From: Aedoeadaptatus coxii
GTDB lineage: Bacteria > Bacillota > Clostridia > Tissierellales > Peptoniphilaceae
NCBI RefSeq assembly: GCF_903819215.1
Contig: NZ_CAIJCT010000020.1
Strand: one strand, 5' to 3'
DNA: 37,658 bases
In this document: positions 23,652 through 32,488 of the stretch, piece by piece
Layout: the number at the start of each line of letters is the position of its first letter
Numbering within the stretch: the stretch's first letter is position 1
Translations under genes and position numbers: made by a program
The notes under the pieces: generated by a model
The model's database searches: none
What the model saw: the letters and a program-made list of their open reading frames with translations, nothing else
What the model was told of the DNA's origin: nothing

Positions 23652-23808
23652 CCCTATTTGCGTTTGGATACCAATGCAAAAAAATGTTCGCGCCCGGAGG
23701 ATGTATAAGACGTTAGGTTACCGAGAGGTAGGCATTGCGGACACCACATTTAACGGCATTGCCGGCGTAAAATTAGTACTTCCGGAAAAAATAGCGACAA
23801 TAGAATAA
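23652..23808 (+). pseudogene. GNAT acetyltransferase C-terminal fragment (copy A)
   Basis: Encodes only the end of a GNAT N-acetyltransferase: LRLDTN, then NVRARRMYKTLGYREVGI and FNGIAGVKLVL, matching the usual last strand-helix-strand. In copy A the frame is broken by one extra A in the run 23678-23684 (seven A against six in copy B). No N-terminal acetyl-CoA-binding domain is present upstream. Confidence 0.75.
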
Positions 23809-24174
23809 AGAAGACTAACTCCCACAACAGATTTAGAGTGACCCCTAAAGTTGGACTTAATCGAGTAAGCATTTCGCTTGCTCGATTTTGTTTTACACAA
23901 CAAATTTTCTAAGCGGATGCATGCGTTCGCGGTATTGCTTCGAACTTAGACCTCCTATCTAAAGCCATTCGCCATTTTATTCTCCTTTATAAAATATATT
24001 TCGGGGTCTTAGGGTTCTCCCTAACAAGCTAAAAATTGGAGCATTCCGTAAAGGTCTGCTCCATTAATTTTTTCGTAAGTGTCCGTACACTTACTGTGCT
24101 TGCTACAAAAGTTATAAGCGTTTATTCAGTTTTATTAATTATACCGCATTTAAATAAATTAATTAAGAAGTATA
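23652..24174 (+). repeat. Direct repeat copy A (~523 bases)
   Basis: Near-identical to 28504-29034 in the same orientation, with scattered substitutions and small indels. Contents in order: GNAT tail; TGACCCCTAAAGTTGGAC (23839-23856), similar to an IS3-family terminal repeat; hairpin AATCGAGTAAGC/GCTTGCTCGATT with T-rich tail (23859-23895); a GGAGCA/TGCTCC hairpin near 24037-24063; an AAGTGT/ACACTT hairpin near 24078-24093; and an ATACCGCATTTAAA segment. This ~370-base stretch after the GNAT tail has no intact gene. On the minus strand near 23965 there is a start-like AAGGAGAATAAAATG that stops after six codons. Confidence 0.85.
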
Positions 24175-24184
24175 AGTGAAGCTA

Positions 24185-24234
24185 TTGACGATGATTATCA
24201 GTGTTGATACAATAATACCGACAAGAGTGTCGGT
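24185..24234 (+). promoter_or_regulatory. Promoter and palindromic operator of TetR module 1
   Basis: TTGACG (24185-24190) and TACAAT (24208-24213) with 17-base spacing. ACCGACA-AGAG-TGTCGGT (24217-24234) is a perfect seven-base inverted repeat at the expected start site, overlapping the edge of the ribosome binding site. It is the likely TetR operator. Confidence 0.75.
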
Positions 24235-24252
24235 TTGGAGGTTGTTTATGAA

Positions 24253-24849
24253 ATGAAAATGGAAGCTGATGAAAGAAAAAAGCAGATTAGACAAGCAGCT
24301 ATGAAAGTCTTTTTGGACAAAGGGTTTAGAAATACAATCATGAATGACATTATGGAAGCTACCGGGCTTTCTAGAGGTGGATTGTATCATCATTATGGTT
24401 CTACTTATGAAATTTTATATGACATTATGGTAGAAGGTAATTTAAATAGAAAGGATATGGTTAAAAAATCAATTTATGCTGAAGATTTAATATTAAGTCC
24501 ACAGTTGTTTTCAAAAATAATCATAGACAAAATACTTGCAGATAGTGATTATGTAAAGCTTTATGCTATGTTTTTATGCGAGTTAAAAGAAAATGATGAT
24601 CTGAAAGACTTATATGTGAAAATAAAAAAAGAGTCCATACAAGTATTTAAAGAATTGTTTTCTACTTTGTTTAACGAGTTACCGTCTGATGAGACATTTG
24701 AATTTATGGTTAATATTATAAATTCTGGATTGATGGCTTGCGAAATTTTGAATGCACGTGAGAATTTCATAAAAAATGAGAAATATCTAACTGAAATGGT
24801 AGAGACTTATTTTACTAATGTAATGAAAAAAGATGATGAAAGGAGTTAA
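24253..24849 (+). CDS. TetR family regulator of ABC module 1
   Basis: 198-residue TetR-type regulator, lysine- and isoleucine-rich and AT-rich in codons. DNA-binding domain: RQAAMKVFLDKGFRNT, then IMEATGLSRGGLYHHYGST, a classic recognition helix. The C-terminal ligand domain is unassigned. The start is ambiguous: GGAGG (24237-24241) is ideally placed for ATG 24248, which reads only Met-Lys-stop, and that stop overlaps ATG 24253 of this frame (ATGA). TTG 24235 is in frame but lacks a ribosome site. It is paralogous to the TetR at 29151. It is coupled to the two ABC genes behind it. Confidence 0.87.
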   Translation: MKMEADERKKQIRQAAMKVFLDKGFRNTIMNDIMEATGLSRGGLYHHYGSTYEILYDIMVEGNLNRKDMVKKSIYAEDLILSPQLFSKIIIDKILADSDYVKLYAMFLCELKENDDLKDLYVKIKKESIQVFKELFSTLFNELPSDETFEFMVNIINSGLMACEILNARENFIKNEKYLTEMVETYFTNVMKKDDERS

Positions 24850-24853
24850 ATTT

Positions 24854-26572
24854 ATGGATTTATTAAAAAAATACATTAAGAGAAATAAAGCACCATACTT
24901 TATTTCTGTATTGTTCGCAATACTTGGAGTAATTTCAAATCTTTTTGTATATATTATTCTAAGTAAGATAATCATATCATTGATTGATAGTAGCCAAGAT
25001 TTTTATTACTATATAAATAAAATTTTCTTGATACTTTCATGCCTTGTAATCAAAGAAGTGTTTATGTTTTTGTCAACAATGATTTCTCATAAAACAGCCT
25101 ATCAAATAATACGAGATATAAGAAAAAGTCTTATGGAAAAATTATTTAATATGCCACTAGGAGACATATTGAATGAGTCTATCGGCAAGTTAAAAGACAT
25201 AATTGTAAATCAAGTTGATAATACTGAAACAACATTGGCTCATATGATTCCTGAGATGACAGCTAATTTAGTCGGACCTATAATATTATTTGTTTATATG
25301 TTAATTTTAGATTATAGATTAAGTTTAATATCTTTAATTCCATTAGTTATTGGTGGATTCTTTATGGCAGGGCCTATGAAAAGGATGAAGGTAAAGTTTC
25401 CACAAGCAGTTAAAATTGGCCAAGATATGAATAATTCTGTAGTTGAGTATATTAATGGAATAGAAGTTATTAAAACATTTAACCAAGGCGAAAAATCTTA
25501 CAAAAAATACAAGGATAATGTGTATAAAAAGGCAAATTATTATTACGATTGGATGGGAGAAAATACAAGAGACTATGCGATAAGTATGTCTATTGCTCCG
25601 GTTGGTATTTTGACAATTATACCCTTTGGTTTATATTTCTGTATGAATGGTTCACTAGATGGTGGCGTATTTTTAACATTGATCATTCTTTCTTTTGGGA
25701 CTATTCAAAACATTATGAGAGTAATGACTTTCGAGGATGATATTGGAAGAATGTCAACTATTTTCGAAGAGATTAAAAATATACTTTGTGCGAGAGAATT
25801 ATCTCATAACAATGCAAATCTAGATATAAAAAATCATAATATAGAGATGAAAAACGTAGATTTTTCTTATGAAAAAGGTAAGCAAGTCCTAAATAATATA
25901 AATATAAATATAGAAGAAGGATCTGTGAATGCTTTAGTAGGTGAATCGGGTTCGGGAAAGTCGACTATTGCAAAACTAATTTCAGGATTTTGGGATGTAG
26001 ATAGTGGTTCTATAAGTATAGGAAATGTAAATATTAAAGACATGTCCCTTGAAAAGCTATCTACTATCATTTCCTATGTAGCACAAGATAATTTTCTTTT
26101 TGATATGTCAATTAAAGAGAACATCAGAATAGGAAATAAAAATGCTAGTGATGAGGAAATAATTGAAGTATGTAAGAAATCAGCCTGCCATGATTTTATA
26201 ATGAAGCTGTCAGATGGATATGATACGAGAGTAGGAGAAGCCGGTAAACATTTATCTGGTGGAGAAAGGCAAAGAATATCAATTGCAAGAGCTATGATAA
26301 AGAATGCTCCAATAGTTATTTTAGATGAGGCGACCTCTTATATCGACCCTGAAAATGAGGCTTTGATTCAAGATGCAATATCAGAGCTTGTCAAAGGAAA
26401 AACTTTAATTATAATTGCCCATCGTTTAAAGACAATAATCGATGTAGATAATATATTTTTAATTAAAAATGGAGAACTTGCTTGCAAAGGAAGCCATGAA
26501 AAGCTTTTGAAGGAATCAAAAGATTATCACGATCTTTGGGTAACTGCCTTGAAAGGAGAAAAAGATGCTTAG
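24854..26572 (+). CDS. Exporter-fold ABC half-transporter, module 1 subunit A
   Basis: Fused membrane-plus-ATPase protein, 572 residues: six transmembrane helices (residues ~15-300) then a nucleotide-binding domain with GESGSGKST (~363-371), LSGGERQR (~465), Walker B VILDEATS (~488) and the AHRL switch. All catalytic residues are present. It resembles heterodimeric type IV systems, including the YbtP/YbtQ and IrtAB importers that use the exporter fold; multidrug or peptide export is the alternative. ATG 24854 follows AAAGGAG. It overlaps subunit B by eight bases. It is related to the protein at 32489. Confidence 0.88.
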   Translation: MDLLKKYIKRNKAPYFISVLFAILGVISNLFVYIILSKIIISLIDSSQDFYYYINKIFLILSCLVIKEVFMFLSTMISHKTAYQIIRDIRKSLMEKLFNMPLGDILNESIGKLKDIIVNQVDNTETTLAHMIPEMTANLVGPIILFVYMLILDYRLSLISLIPLVIGGFFMAGPMKRMKVKFPQAVKIGQDMNNSVVEYINGIEVIKTFNQGEKSYKKYKDNVYKKANYYYDWMGENTRDYAISMSIAPVGILTIIPFGLYFCMNGSLDGGVFLTLIILSFGTIQNIMRVMTFEDDIGRMSTIFEEIKNILCARELSHNNANLDIKNHNIEMKNVDFSYEKGKQVLNNININIEEGSVNALVGESGSGKSTIAKLISGFWDVDSGSISIGNVNIKDMSLEKLSTIISYVAQDNFLFDMSIKENIRIGNKNASDEEIIEVCKKSACHDFIMKLSDGYDTRVGEAGKHLSGGERQRISIARAMIKNAPIVILDEATSYIDPENEALIQDAISELVKGKTLIIIAHRLKTIIDVDNIFLIKNGELACKGSHEKLLKESKDYHDLWVTALKGEKDA

Positions 26573-28301
26573 TGTTTTTAAAAAAATATGGAGTTTTTCT
26601 GTTGAAGAACAAGTGCATATAAAAAAATCAATCTTTGCTAATTTTTTCGGCTCTATTTTTAATGCTTTACAATTTGCAGCAATTTATTATGCGATATTTG
26701 GGATAGTAAACAAGGATATAAGCTTCAAAACAATAGGAATATCAAGTTTATTTTTATTAATTAGTATAGCCGGAGTAATTATTTCAAAAAATTCCTCTAT
26801 GCTCAAACAAACACATGCCGGATATTTTATGGCTGGACACAAGAGAATTGAATTAGGTGAAAAAATAAAAAAAGTTCCCATGGGATTCTTCTCAAGTTTA
26901 AGTTTAGGAAATTTAACAACTATTGCGACTACTAACTTAGATAATATAGAGACTTGGGTTCCAACTTTGTGTATTATGGTTTTCGGCGGTATGCTTAATG
27001 CTATTGTTTTTATCTTATCCTTATTTTTGTTTTCTTATAAGGTAGGTATTGTAGCAATAGTTGGTTCTATTGTATTTTTAATGATCATTGCTCGTATGCA
27101 AAAAAGGTCAAGTAAAAATGCAGATAAGATTCATGAGATTCAGGTATCACTTACCAAAGAAGTCTTATCAACATTGCAAGGAATGCAAATTATAAAATCA
27201 TATAATCTACGAGGAAGTAATAATAAAAAACTTGACAAGAGCTTTGATGGTGCTAGTAAATATTCTTTTGATTTAGAAAAAACTATAATGCCATATAGTT
27301 TATTAGCTAAAATCATAATAGCTATAACAATTTGTTTGATGTTGTTTATTTCAATAAAATTATATTTTGTTGAAAATGGTCAAATAGTCAATACTATTAT
27401 GATACTTATAGCAAGTTTTGTAATATTTGACGGGCTTATTACATCTGGATCTGCTATGGCAATGCTAAGAATGGTTGAGAATGCAATAGATTCTTATTCC
27501 TATGTAAATGATATGGAAGATATGGAAGAAGGAGAAGTTTCAGAGCCTATAAAAAATCATAATATAGCCTTTAAAAATGTTTCTTTCTCTTATGATGATA
27601 GACCAATTTTAAAAAATGTATCAGCAGAGATAAAAGAAAATACCATGACTGCCATTGTAGGACCGAGTGGATCCGGTAAGACAACATTTTGTAATCTAAT
27701 AGCGAGATTTTGGGATGTAAACTCTGGAGAAATTTTAATCGGAGGAAAGAATATTAAGGATTATAAGATAGAAAATCTTATGAATTCAATTTCCATGGTA
27801 TTTCAAGACGTCTATCTCTTTGAAGATACAATTGAAAACAATATAAAATTTGGTAAACAAGATGCAAGCCATGAAGAGGTAGTTCAAGCTGCCAAAAAAG
27901 CAAGATGCCATGAATTTATAGAAGCTTTACCGGATGGATATGACACTATCATTGGGGAAGGTGGAGCAAGTCTATCTGGGGGAGAAAAACAAAGAATTTC
28001 AATTGCAAGAGCCATGCTAAAAGACGCAGGCATCATAATCTTTGATGAGGCAACTGCAAATATAGACCCGGAAAATGAAGATAAACTTAAAGAAGCAATA
28101 GAACAACTTACAAAAAATAAAACAGTCATCATGATTGCCCACAGACTAAAGACAATAAGAAATGCAGATCAGATTTTAGTCTTAAAAGCAGGAGAAATAG
28201 TAGAACGTGGAAATCATGAAGAACTGATTAAAAATAATGGACTTTATTCTGACCTTATAAATGCAAAGGCTAAGGCAGAATCATGGAAGTTAAATAATTG
28301 A
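26565..28301 (+). CDS. Exporter-fold ABC half-transporter, module 1 subunit B
   Basis: Second half of the heterodimer, 578 residues with six membrane helices and a C-terminal ATPase: GPSGSGKTT (~365-373), LSGGEKQR (~468), IIIFDEATANIDPE (~490), AHRLKT. Both ATP sites of the pair appear intact. It shares the FWDVNSGEI wording with its partner and with the protein at 34228, which is its closest relative here. The start overlaps subunit A, and a 14-pair terminator follows the stop. Confidence 0.88.
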   Translation: MLSVFKKIWSFSVEEQVHIKKSIFANFFGSIFNALQFAAIYYAIFGIVNKDISFKTIGISSLFLLISIAGVIISKNSSMLKQTHAGYFMAGHKRIELGEKIKKVPMGFFSSLSLGNLTTIATTNLDNIETWVPTLCIMVFGGMLNAIVFILSLFLFSYKVGIVAIVGSIVFLMIIARMQKRSSKNADKIHEIQVSLTKEVLSTLQGMQIIKSYNLRGSNNKKLDKSFDGASKYSFDLEKTIMPYSLLAKIIIAITICLMLFISIKLYFVENGQIVNTIMILIASFVIFDGLITSGSAMAMLRMVENAIDSYSYVNDMEDMEEGEVSEPIKNHNIAFKNVSFSYDDRPILKNVSAEIKENTMTAIVGPSGSGKTTFCNLIARFWDVNSGEILIGGKNIKDYKIENLMNSISMVFQDVYLFEDTIENNIKFGKQDASHEEVVQAAKKARCHEFIEALPDGYDTIIGEGGASLSGGEKQRISIARAMLKDAGIIIFDEATANIDPENEDKLKEAIEQLTKNKTVIMIAHRLKTIRNADQILVLKAGEIVERGNHEELIKNNGLYSDLINAKAKAESWKLNN

Positions 28302-28342
28302 TAGGAAGAAATATGAAAGTCTTTGAACCGGTAAATTTAGTT

Positions 28343-28379
28343 AAGAGGATTTATGCCTTAGAGCGTAAGTCCTCTTTTA
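28343..28379 (+). terminator. Intrinsic terminator of module 1
   Basis: AAGAGGATTTATGC (28343-28356) and GCGTAAGTCCTCTT (28363-28376) pair over 14 positions, with G-U pairs, and TTTTATT follows. It closes the TetR-ABC-ABC unit before copy B of the repeat. The 28380-28503 gap shows nothing I can name. Confidence 0.85.
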
Positions 28380-28503
28380 TTATGTTCAAATTAATCGTTA
28401 AAACTCAAAAAGACTATAAAAATCGGAATACTTTATTGCGCTCCTACAAGGATGATGAGGATAGAAATTATGTTCCCAAGCAAAAGACAACAGAAAAGGA
28501 GAA

Positions 28504-29034
28504 GCCTTATTTGCGGCTGGATACCAATGTAAAAAATGTTCGCGCCCGGAGGATGTATAAGACCCCGGGCTACCGAGAGATAGGCATTGTAGACACCACA
28601 TTTAACGGCATTGCCGGCGTAAAATTAGTGCTTCTGGAAAAAATGGCGAAAACAGAATAAATAGGACGAACTCTCGCAACGGATTTAGAGTGACCCCTAA
28701 AGTTGGACAAAATCGAGTAAGCATTTCGCTTGCTCGATTTTGTTTTACACAACGTATTTTAAGCGGATGCATGCGTTCGCGGTATTGCTTCGGACTTAGA
28801 CCTCCTATCTAAAGCCATTCGCCATTTTATTCTCCTTTATAAAATATATTTCAGGGTCTTAGGGTTCTCTCTAACAAGGTAAAAAATAATGGAGCATTCC
28901 GTAAAGGTCTGCTCCATTAAATTTTTTCGTAAGTGTCCGTACACTTACTGTGCTTGTATTAAAGTTATAAGCGTCAAGCGTGTATTTAGCTCTATCGATC
29001 ATACCGCATTTAAAGAAATTAATTAAGAAGTATA
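28504..29034 (+). repeat. Direct repeat copy B (~531 bases)
   Basis: Same orientation and order of elements as copy A (23652-24174): GNAT tail, TGACCCCTAAAGTTGGAC (28691-28708), long hairpin with ACAAAATCGAG arms (28707-28743), the GGAGCA/TGCTCC and AAGTGT/ACACTT hairpins and the ATACCGCATTTAAA end. Copies begin 4852 bases apart and bracket module 1. This ~490-base gap carries no intact gene. Confidence 0.85.
28505..28660 (+). pseudogene. GNAT acetyltransferase C-terminal fragment (copy B)
   Basis: The frame is intact over the family's last ~50 residues (YLRLDTNVKN, RARRMYKTPGYREIGIV, FNGIAGVKLVLLEK) and ends in a normal stop at 28658-28660. The frame stays open upstream, through the module 1 terminator to the ABC gene end, but that part does not resemble a GNAT enzyme, so the N-terminal half is missing. 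Confidence 0.75.
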
Positions 29035-29060
29035 CAGTAGAGTAGAGCAAAATTTATAAT

Positions 29061-29120
29061 TTGATTGTTATTGAAAATACTTTTCAATCAAGTTATAATA
29101 AAAACCGAGGGACTCCTCGG
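29061..29120 (+). promoter_or_regulatory. Promoter and two palindromes upstream of TetR module 2
   Basis: TTGAAA (29071-29076) and TATAAT (29094-29099), 17-base spacer. TTGAAAA-TAC-TTTTCAA (29071-29087) overlaps the -35, and an outer TTGATTG/CAATCAA pair extends it. CCGAGG-GACT-CCTCGG (29105-29120) sits at the transcription start. Either palindrome could be the operator. Confidence 0.75.
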
Positions 29121-29150
29121 AAAAATAATCGAATGATTGGAGGTATTTTA

Positions 29151-29744
29151 TTGAAAGATAAGGAAATAAAAGTTGGTCAAATTAGAAAAAAAGAAATTCG
29201 AGATGCAGCAATGAGATGTTTTTTGAACAAAGGATTTCAGAATACAACGATGGAAGATGTGATTAAAGAAGTTGGCATGAGCACAGGTGGCGTCTATCAT
29301 CATTATAAAAGCACAGCTGAAATGCTTAAAGATTTAATGCTTGACGGAAATCAGTATAGAAATAATTTAATTGATAATTATTTAGAAGCTCACATAGGTC
29401 AAGATAAATATGAACAGATGAGTGAAATTTTAGTGGATAAATGTCTACCAGATACTGATATTACTAAGGTTTATTCTCTTTTATTACAATCAAAAAAATA
29501 TAATGAAGATTTAGAGAAGATGTTTCAAGATTTGAAAACAGAAACAGTAAATCAATTAGATTCAATATCTAATAAATTAGGAATTGATTCAAAGATTTTT
29601 GAAGATGGTTTTTTAGTAAATTATATAAATGGAATGATATTAAGCTCGCAAGTTCTTAATGCAAGAGATTCATATGATGAGAATAGGAAATATCTAAAAG
29701 ATACAATGTTAAATTATATTTTAGATTTAGAAAAAAATAGATAA
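29151..29744 (+). CDS. TetR family regulator of ECF/ABC/MATE module 2
   Basis: 197-residue TetR regulator. DNA-binding domain: REIRDAAMRCFLNKGFQNT-like opening (reads KKEIRDAAM) and IKEVGMSTGGVYHHYKST as recognition segment. It is clearly paralogous to the module 1 TetR. The start is TTG 29151, seven bases after TTGGAGG; upstream in-frame ATG codons have no ribosome site and would place translation across the operator. It heads a seven-gene operon without internal terminators that ends at 37347. Confidence 0.86.
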   Translation: MKDKEIKVGQIRKKEIRDAAMRCFLNKGFQNTTMEDVIKEVGMSTGGVYHHYKSTAEMLKDLMLDGNQYRNNLIDNYLEAHIGQDKYEQMSEILVDKCLPDTDITKVYSLLLQSKKYNEDLEKMFQDLKTETVNQLDSISNKLGIDSKIFEDGFLVNYINGMILSSQVLNARDSYDENRKYLKDTMLNYILDLEKNR

Positions 29745-29761
29745 CTAAGGAGGTTTTAGAA

Positions 29762-30343
29762 ATGAATAAAAAATTAGAAGTTAGAGATTTAATTAATGTT
29801 GGTTTGTTTGCAGTACTTGGGTTTATTTTTATGCTAATAGGCTCATTTACAGCTATGGTTCCTGTTTTGATGCCAATTGTTCCCTTAGTACAGGGGATTT
29901 TAGTTGGACCTAGTAACATGCTTTTTTCAACAAAAATAAAGAAGCCAGGAATGCTTTTTATTCAAACAATGCTAATATCTTTAGCTTATGTCATCATGGG
30001 TCATGGTCCATGGGCACTTTTAACAGGAGCAATTGCAGGATTTATTGGAGAAATAATATTAAAATCAGGCTCCTATGACAGTAAAGGAAAATCTAGATTA
30101 GCATTTTCTTTTTCAAGTCTTTGTACTTTGGGAAACTATGTTCCGATTATCATCTCAAGAAATGAGTACGTACAAGAGCTTTTAAATCAAGGTTATAAGC
30201 AAGAATTTATTGACACGATGATGAAAGTTATGCCTGATTGGATTTTAATAGTCATGGCTATTTTAGGATTTATTGGTGCTTTTGTAGGTTGTAGCTTAGG
30301 AATTGTGTTTTTGAAAAAACATTTTTCAAAAATTGGTAAGTAA
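29762..30343 (+). CDS. ECF transporter S component (MptD/Trep_Strep-like)
   Basis: 193-residue membrane protein with five or six hydrophobic segments. RDLINVGLFAVLGFIFML at the N-terminus and the IPLVQGILVGP-type second loop (here MPIVPLVQGILVG) match the MptD/Trep_Strep family of substrate-binding S components. Position directly before a T component and a double ATPase supports the call. S components bind vitamins, metals or other small ligands; the family's substrate is not established. ATG follows AAGGAGG. Confidence 0.78.
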   Translation: MNKKLEVRDLINVGLFAVLGFIFMLIGSFTAMVPVLMPIVPLVQGILVGPSNMLFSTKIKKPGMLFIQTMLISLAYVIMGHGPWALLTGAIAGFIGEIILKSGSYDSKGKSRLAFSFSSLCTLGNYVPIIISRNEYVQELLNQGYKQEFIDTMMKVMPDWILIVMAILGFIGAFVGCSLGIVFLKKHFSKIGK

Positions 30344-30367
30344 GAATTAGGGAGCGGGTTATTAAAT

Positions 30368-31069
30368 ATGATAAGGATAGATTTTAGAGCAAAATTATTT
30401 TTAATGATGGTTATTTCTTTTATTATGACAATTGGAAATATTCAAAGCCTAAATCCTATATATTATGTATTAATATGTATGCTCCCTACTTTTTTATTAT
30501 TTTTATCTGGACATATAAAATCCGGGATTAAATCAATCATACTTTTTATAATATTGAACATTATAGAAATTAATATTAGGGAATTAAATGATTCTATAAT
30601 ATTATCACTTATACACATAGTGATAATTATAATAAAAAGAGTTTTTGCACCTATGGTTATGGGAAATTATATAATTTTAACAACTAGTGTAGGAGAAGCA
30701 ATTTGTTCATTAAAAAAGGTGAAGTGTCCTGATCAGATAGCCATTCCTGTTGCGGTTATGGTTAGATATTTTTATGCAACAAGAATTGAGTATAGACAAA
30801 TAAAACAAGCTATTTATTTGAGGGGTATAAGTTTTAGGAAATTTTTAAAGAATCCTATTTTATTAATTGAATATAGGATAATCCCACTATTGATGACCCT
30901 ATCGAATTCTGCTGATGAATTGACAGTAGCTTCATTAACTAAGGGTCTTGCTGTCAATCAAAATAGATCAAATATTAGAGAAGCAAAGTTAACAGTTGCT
31001 GACTATTTAATTTTTTTTGTTTCTATTCTAGTTTTATTTTTTTATATAAGAGGTAGAAAATATGCTTAA
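30368..31069 (+). CDS. ECF transporter T component (CbiQ/EcfT-like)
   Basis: 233-residue membrane coupling protein with about five helices. The conserved coupling motif region is visible as RQIKQAIYLRGIS (~150-162) and the later ADELTVASLTKGL, which carries the Ala-rich helix equivalent to the second Ala-Arg-Gly motif. It links the S component to the ATPase. The start context is GGGAGCGGG upstream of ATG 30368. It overlaps the ATPase gene by eight bases. Confidence 0.83.
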   Translation: MIRIDFRAKLFLMMVISFIMTIGNIQSLNPIYYVLICMLPTFLLFLSGHIKSGIKSIILFIILNIIEINIRELNDSIILSLIHIVIIIIKRVFAPMVMGNYIILTTSVGEAICSLKKVKCPDQIAIPVAVMVRYFYATRIEYRQIKQAIYLRGISFRKFLKNPILLIEYRIIPLLMTLSNSADELTVASLTKGLAVNQNRSNIREAKLTVADYLIFFVSILVLFFYIRGRKYA

Positions 31070-32453
31070 AATAAGAATGCTTGATTTATCTTTTGATGAT
31101 GAAAATATCTTAAAAAATCTAAATTTTAAATGTAAAGCTGGCGAAATTACAGTTGTTACAGGACATTCTGGATGTGGAAAAAGCACACTATTAAAAGCAA
31201 TTAATGGAGTAATACCTGAATACCTTGATGCTAATATTAGTGGAGATATAAAATATAACAACCTAGATTTACTTAGTAAAAATATGTTTGAAAGATCATG
31301 TATTATTTCAAATGTATTTCAAAATCCAAAATCTCAATTTTACTGTATGAATTCCACTGAGGAGTTAGCCTTTCAGCTAGAAAATAGAAATACTGACAAG
31401 TTAGAGATAATCAATAGAATAAAGAAATACTCAAAACTCTTAAATATAGAATACTTATTAGACAAAAATATATTTGATTTATCTGGTGGAGAAAAGCAAA
31501 TGATAGCACTTGCAGCTTGTGCAATTTCTGAAAATGATATTATCTTATTAGATGAACCATCTTCATCATTAGATAATGAATCTATAGAAAAGTTAAAAGA
31601 AGCTTTAGTGAAATTAAAAGAATTAAATAAGATAATAATTGTTGTGGAACATAGATTATTTTATTTAAAAGATATAATGGATAAGCTATGTATTATTGAT
31701 AATGGGTCTTTAAATTTATACGAAAAAGAAGATTTAAATGATTATAATTTAAATGCTATTGTAGAAATATATGGACTTAGAACATTTAATAAAATAGAGA
31801 AAAGTGATTTAGAGATTAATAAATATTATAAAGTAAATTTATTGGATGATAAAAATAATTTCAGCAATAGAGATTTATCATGTCATAATTTTAAGAAAAA
31901 ATATAAAAAGTATAAAATCTTTGATTTTAGTATTTCCTTTAATAAGGGAGTAAATTTTATCATTGGAAAAAATGGAATAGGGAAAAGTACTTTCATTAAA
32001 TTATTGACCGGTACTACAAAAGGTCACGGAGATGTCTTTGTTAATCAAAAAAAAGTTACAAAACAAAATAAAGAAATTTTTATGGTAATGCAAGATCCTA
32101 GCTCCCAGCTTTTTACAGAAAGTGTATTATCGGAAGTATCAACAGTAAGTGAAGATAAAAGCCTAAATGAAAAAATGTTGGAAAAGATGGGATTATTATC
32201 AAAGCTTGAAAAACATCCTCAAAGTTTATCGGGAGGAGAGAAGCAAAGATTGTTGATTGCTATAGCAAGGCTTAGTAATAAACCTATTATTATCTTAGAT
32301 GAGCCTACAAGTGGATTATGTAAACCACAGATGAATACATTAATTAATTTCCTACACGATATGGAGAGAGAAGGAAAACTCATTATAATTATTACACACG
32401 ATTTTGAATTTATAAAACACTGTGATGGTACAATATATGAATTTCTAAAATAA
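31062..32453 (+). CDS. ECF transporter ATPase with two fused nucleotide-binding domains
   Basis: 463-residue protein with two complete ABC ATPase domains in one chain. First domain: GHSGCGKST (~34), LSGGEKQM (~141), LLDEPSSSLD, switch in VVEHRL. Second: GKNGIGKST (~304), LSGGEKQR (~388), ILDEPTSGL, ITHDFEF. The two-in-one form replaces separate EcfA and EcfA' proteins. The signature helices and the short linker (~220-280) are intact. It energises the S and T components upstream. ATG overlaps the T gene. Confidence 0.9.
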   Translation: MLKIRMLDLSFDDENILKNLNFKCKAGEITVVTGHSGCGKSTLLKAINGVIPEYLDANISGDIKYNNLDLLSKNMFERSCIISNVFQNPKSQFYCMNSTEELAFQLENRNTDKLEIINRIKKYSKLLNIEYLLDKNIFDLSGGEKQMIALAACAISENDIILLDEPSSSLDNESIEKLKEALVKLKELNKIIIVVEHRLFYLKDIMDKLCIIDNGSLNLYEKEDLNDYNLNAIVEIYGLRTFNKIEKSDLEINKYYKVNLLDDKNNFSNRDLSCHNFKKKYKKYKIFDFSISFNKGVNFIIGKNGIGKSTFIKLLTGTTKGHGDVFVNQKKVTKQNKEIFMVMQDPSSQLFTESVLSEVSTVSEDKSLNEKMLEKMGLLSKLEKHPQSLSGGEKQRLLIAIARLSNKPIIILDEPTSGLCKPQMNTLINFLHDMEREGKLIIIITHDFEFIKHCDGTIYEFLK

Positions 32454-32488
32454 AATGAAAATGGATACAATTATGGAGGTGTTAAATT

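Noticed and set aside
28298..28660. 120-codon frame from the ABC gene end into the GNAT tail
   Set aside because: The first half is translation of the terminator and spacer; only the last ~50 codons resemble a protein family, so I called that part a pseudogene.
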